5,526 bases of DNA from Hyphomonas sp. (lineage in GTDB: Bacteria; Pseudomonadota; Alphaproteobacteria; Caulobacterales; Hyphomonadaceae). Shown one piece after another: positions 4,396-5,526 of this stretch; positions within the stretch are counted from its first letter, which is position 1; every line of letters begins with the position of its first letter. Location of the stretch: positions 1-5,526 of the forward strand of contig DNFL01000215.1 in assembly GCA_003486945.1 (NCBI GenBank). Reading direction: 5' to 3'. The translations under genes were made by a program, and so were the position numbers. The notes beneath the pieces were generated by a model. The model had not been told where the DNA came from and searched no databases. It was given only the letters and a program-made list of their open reading frames with translations.

Positions 4396-5487
4396 ATGAC
4401 CCGAACCTCTGTCCTTTTCGATGCCGCGCCGTTGCCCATGGGCAGCGCGGACGACGAATGGGACATGTCTCCCCGCCGGGAAGGGCAGGTGATGAGCGAC
4501 CTGCCGCCTCCGGCTGAGCCTGCGGATCCGGAGCGATTTCTGATGACGGCACGCGGAAAGCTGACACCGGCCGAGATCGAAGCGCTCCTGCGTCCGGACC
4601 TGTCCGACATGGGCCCGGAGCCTGCGCCGCGCAGCGCGCTGCCGGCTGATCGGGCGCTGGGGGATTTCTCTGCTCCGGCGGCGACACCCGCTCCGGATAC
4701 CGGCATTGCCCGCCGCCTTGCGGCGCGCCTGTCGATGGCGCTGCGCGAAAGCTGCGGCCTGCCGGTGGCCTTGCAACCCGGCGATGTGCAGCAACTGCCC
4801 TTCGAGACGGCCGTACGCCTCGCAGGCGATGAGCGCGGTCAGGCGATTGTCTGTTTCGCGCAGCCGGAAGGCGACATCGGCGCCATGTTGATCCTGCCGC
4901 CCGGCTTTGCCCAGCTGCTGATCGAAACCGCCTGCGGCGCCCGCACGCGCAGCGGCGCACCGAAGCCGCTGAGCCCCATCGACCTTGCGCTGCTGGAAGC
5001 CCTCGTTCGCCCGCTCGGCACTTCCATTTCCGCAGACCTCGTCTTCGCCGGCGTGGAAACAGAAACCCTTTACGCCGCATCGATCTCGCCGCCGGCAACG
5101 GCCCTTGCCGCACCGCTGACCTTCCGGGCACAGACGGAATCCTTCACCGGCAGCCTGATCCTCAGCGAAGCCCTTGCCGGGATCGCCCTTACGCCGGACA
5201 CGGCTGCACCCGCTTTGCCCGCCACGCCGCAGGGCGCGCTGTCGACCGTGGTAACCGCGCGCCTCGCCAGCCTGTCGGTGCCGCTTTCCAAACTGTCAGG
5301 CTTGAAGCCAGGCGCCACCTTGCTGCTCGGCGTGCCAGCGGATCAGCCAGTCGAACTGCTCTCAGGCGGCACAGACGGTCCGCTTGTGGCTGAAGCCGAG
5401 ATCGGCCGGCGCGGCGGACGCATCGCGCTGCGCATCACGCGCCGCGGGCCCGCCCTCGGTCCGCTCAACCGGGCGGCTGCCGGCTAA
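4396..5487 (+). CDS. Divergent FliM/FliN-family flagellar motor switch protein (SpoA domain)
   Basis: The 363-residue product has the architecture of FliM, the C-ring protein that couples CheY binding to rotation switching. LTPAEIEALLRPD (56-68) resembles the FliM N-terminal CheY-binding motif (LSQAEIDALL). An Ala/Pro-rich linker follows, then a middle region (about 103-262) that is only loosely FliM/CheC-like. The C-terminal SpoA domain is at about 286-348 (LSVPLSKLSGLKPGATLLLGV ... LVAEAEIGRRGGRIALRIT, given in two pieces). The middle domain lacks the Gly-rich GGxxG-type motif of typical FliM, so this may be a divergent FliM or a related switch protein. Start choice is open. ATG 4396 gives the longest frame with coding-like codon use, but it lies close to the CtrA-like box. 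ATG 4492 (Met33) has GAAGGG six bases upstream. ATG 4543 (Met50) has GGAG nine bases upstream and gives the most typical FliM N-terminus. fliM is the best name if orthology is confirmed. Confidence 0.78.
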   Translation: MTRTSVLFDAAPLPMGSADDEWDMSPRREGQVMSDLPPPAEPADPERFLMTARGKLTPAEIEALLRPDLSDMGPEPAPRSALPADRALGDFSAPAATPAPDTGIARRLAARLSMALRESCGLPVALQPGDVQQLPFETAVRLAGDERGQAIVCFAQPEGDIGAMLILPPGFAQLLIETACGARTRSGAPKPLSPIDLALLEALVRPLGTSISADLVFAGVETETLYAASISPPATALAAPLTFRAQTESFTGSLILSEALAGIALTPDTAAPALPATPQGALSTVVTARLASLSVPLSKLSGLKPGATLLLGVPADQPVELLSGGTDGPLVAEAEIGRRGGRIALRITRRGPALGPLNRAAAG

Positions 5488-5526
5488 ATTCCGCTTCGAT
5501 CTGGATTTCGACATCTTCCGCCAGCA
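5465..5526 (-). CDS. C-terminal end of an unidentified convergent gene (partial)
   Basis: On the minus strand, one frame entering from the right edge reads LAEDVEIQIEAEFSRQPPG and stops at TGA (5467-5465). The other two minus frames read as Arg/Ser/Cys-rich sequence typical of non-coding frames. The plausible amino-acid composition and the lack of any plus-strand start after the FliM-like stop favour a real convergent gene overlapping that gene's 3' end by 23 bp. Nineteen residues are too few to name a family, so confidence is modest. Confidence 0.45.
   Translation of the reverse strand, partial: LAEDVEIQIEAEFSRQPPG

Noticed and set aside
4358..5131. 257-codon minus-strand open frame opposite the FliM-like gene
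   Set aside because: It is Arg/Ala/Pro-rich without motifs, while the plus frame has recognisable FliM and SpoA segments.
1..5526. tRNA, rRNA, CRISPR arrays, insertion sequences, toxin-antitoxin or defence genes
   Set aside because: No repeats, cloverleaf-like segments, transposase motifs or defence-type domains were seen on either strand.

Overview
The window is GC-rich with strong G/C preference at third codon positions. It looks like chromosome from an alphaproteobacterium, most likely the Caulobacterales/Hyphomonadaceae side. The reasons are an alphaproteobacterial-type FlbT, a DksA with a degenerate zinc finger, an alphaproteobacterial MoxR ATPase beginning MRFEGTKDY, and a CtrA-like box in front of a flagellar-type gene. 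The taxonomic call is inference from protein style; there is no rRNA marker here.

Layout, left to right. Positions 1-386 (minus) hold the N-terminal third of a MoxR-type AAA+ ATPase that runs off the left edge. About 400 bp without a convincing gene follow (387-783); this region contains an imperfect dyad, a small hairpin and a pair of GTTAAC hexamers. A plus-strand run comes next: flbT (784-1164), a translationally overlapping 104-residue protein of unknown function (1164-1478), and a MarC-family membrane protein (1491-2141). A convergent minus-strand gene (2150-3436) encodes an unrecognised 428-residue protein with one membrane helix at each end and a large predicted periplasmic region. A divergent intergenic region (3437-3662) with a 15-bp palindrome leads into dksA (3663-4109), which ends in a clear intrinsic terminator. 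A second intergenic region rich in TTAA and GANTC sites precedes a divergent FliM/FliN-family (SpoA-domain) protein (4396-5487). The last 60 bases probably hold the C-terminus of a convergent minus-strand gene.

Two genes point to flagellum biogenesis: flbT (post-transcriptional control of flagellin in Caulobacter) and the FliM-like switch protein. DksA is a global transcription factor that could connect growth state to these genes, but that link is only positional. The CtrA-like box upstream of the FliM-like gene fits the known CtrA control of early flagellar genes in Caulobacter.

I see no mobile element, CRISPR array, tRNA, rRNA or defence system, and no clear evidence of a wholly new system. 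The most interesting items are the unknown gene overlapping flbT, the two-helix unknown protein, the divergent FliM-like protein with its ambiguous start and CtrA-like box, and the palindrome upstream of dksA.
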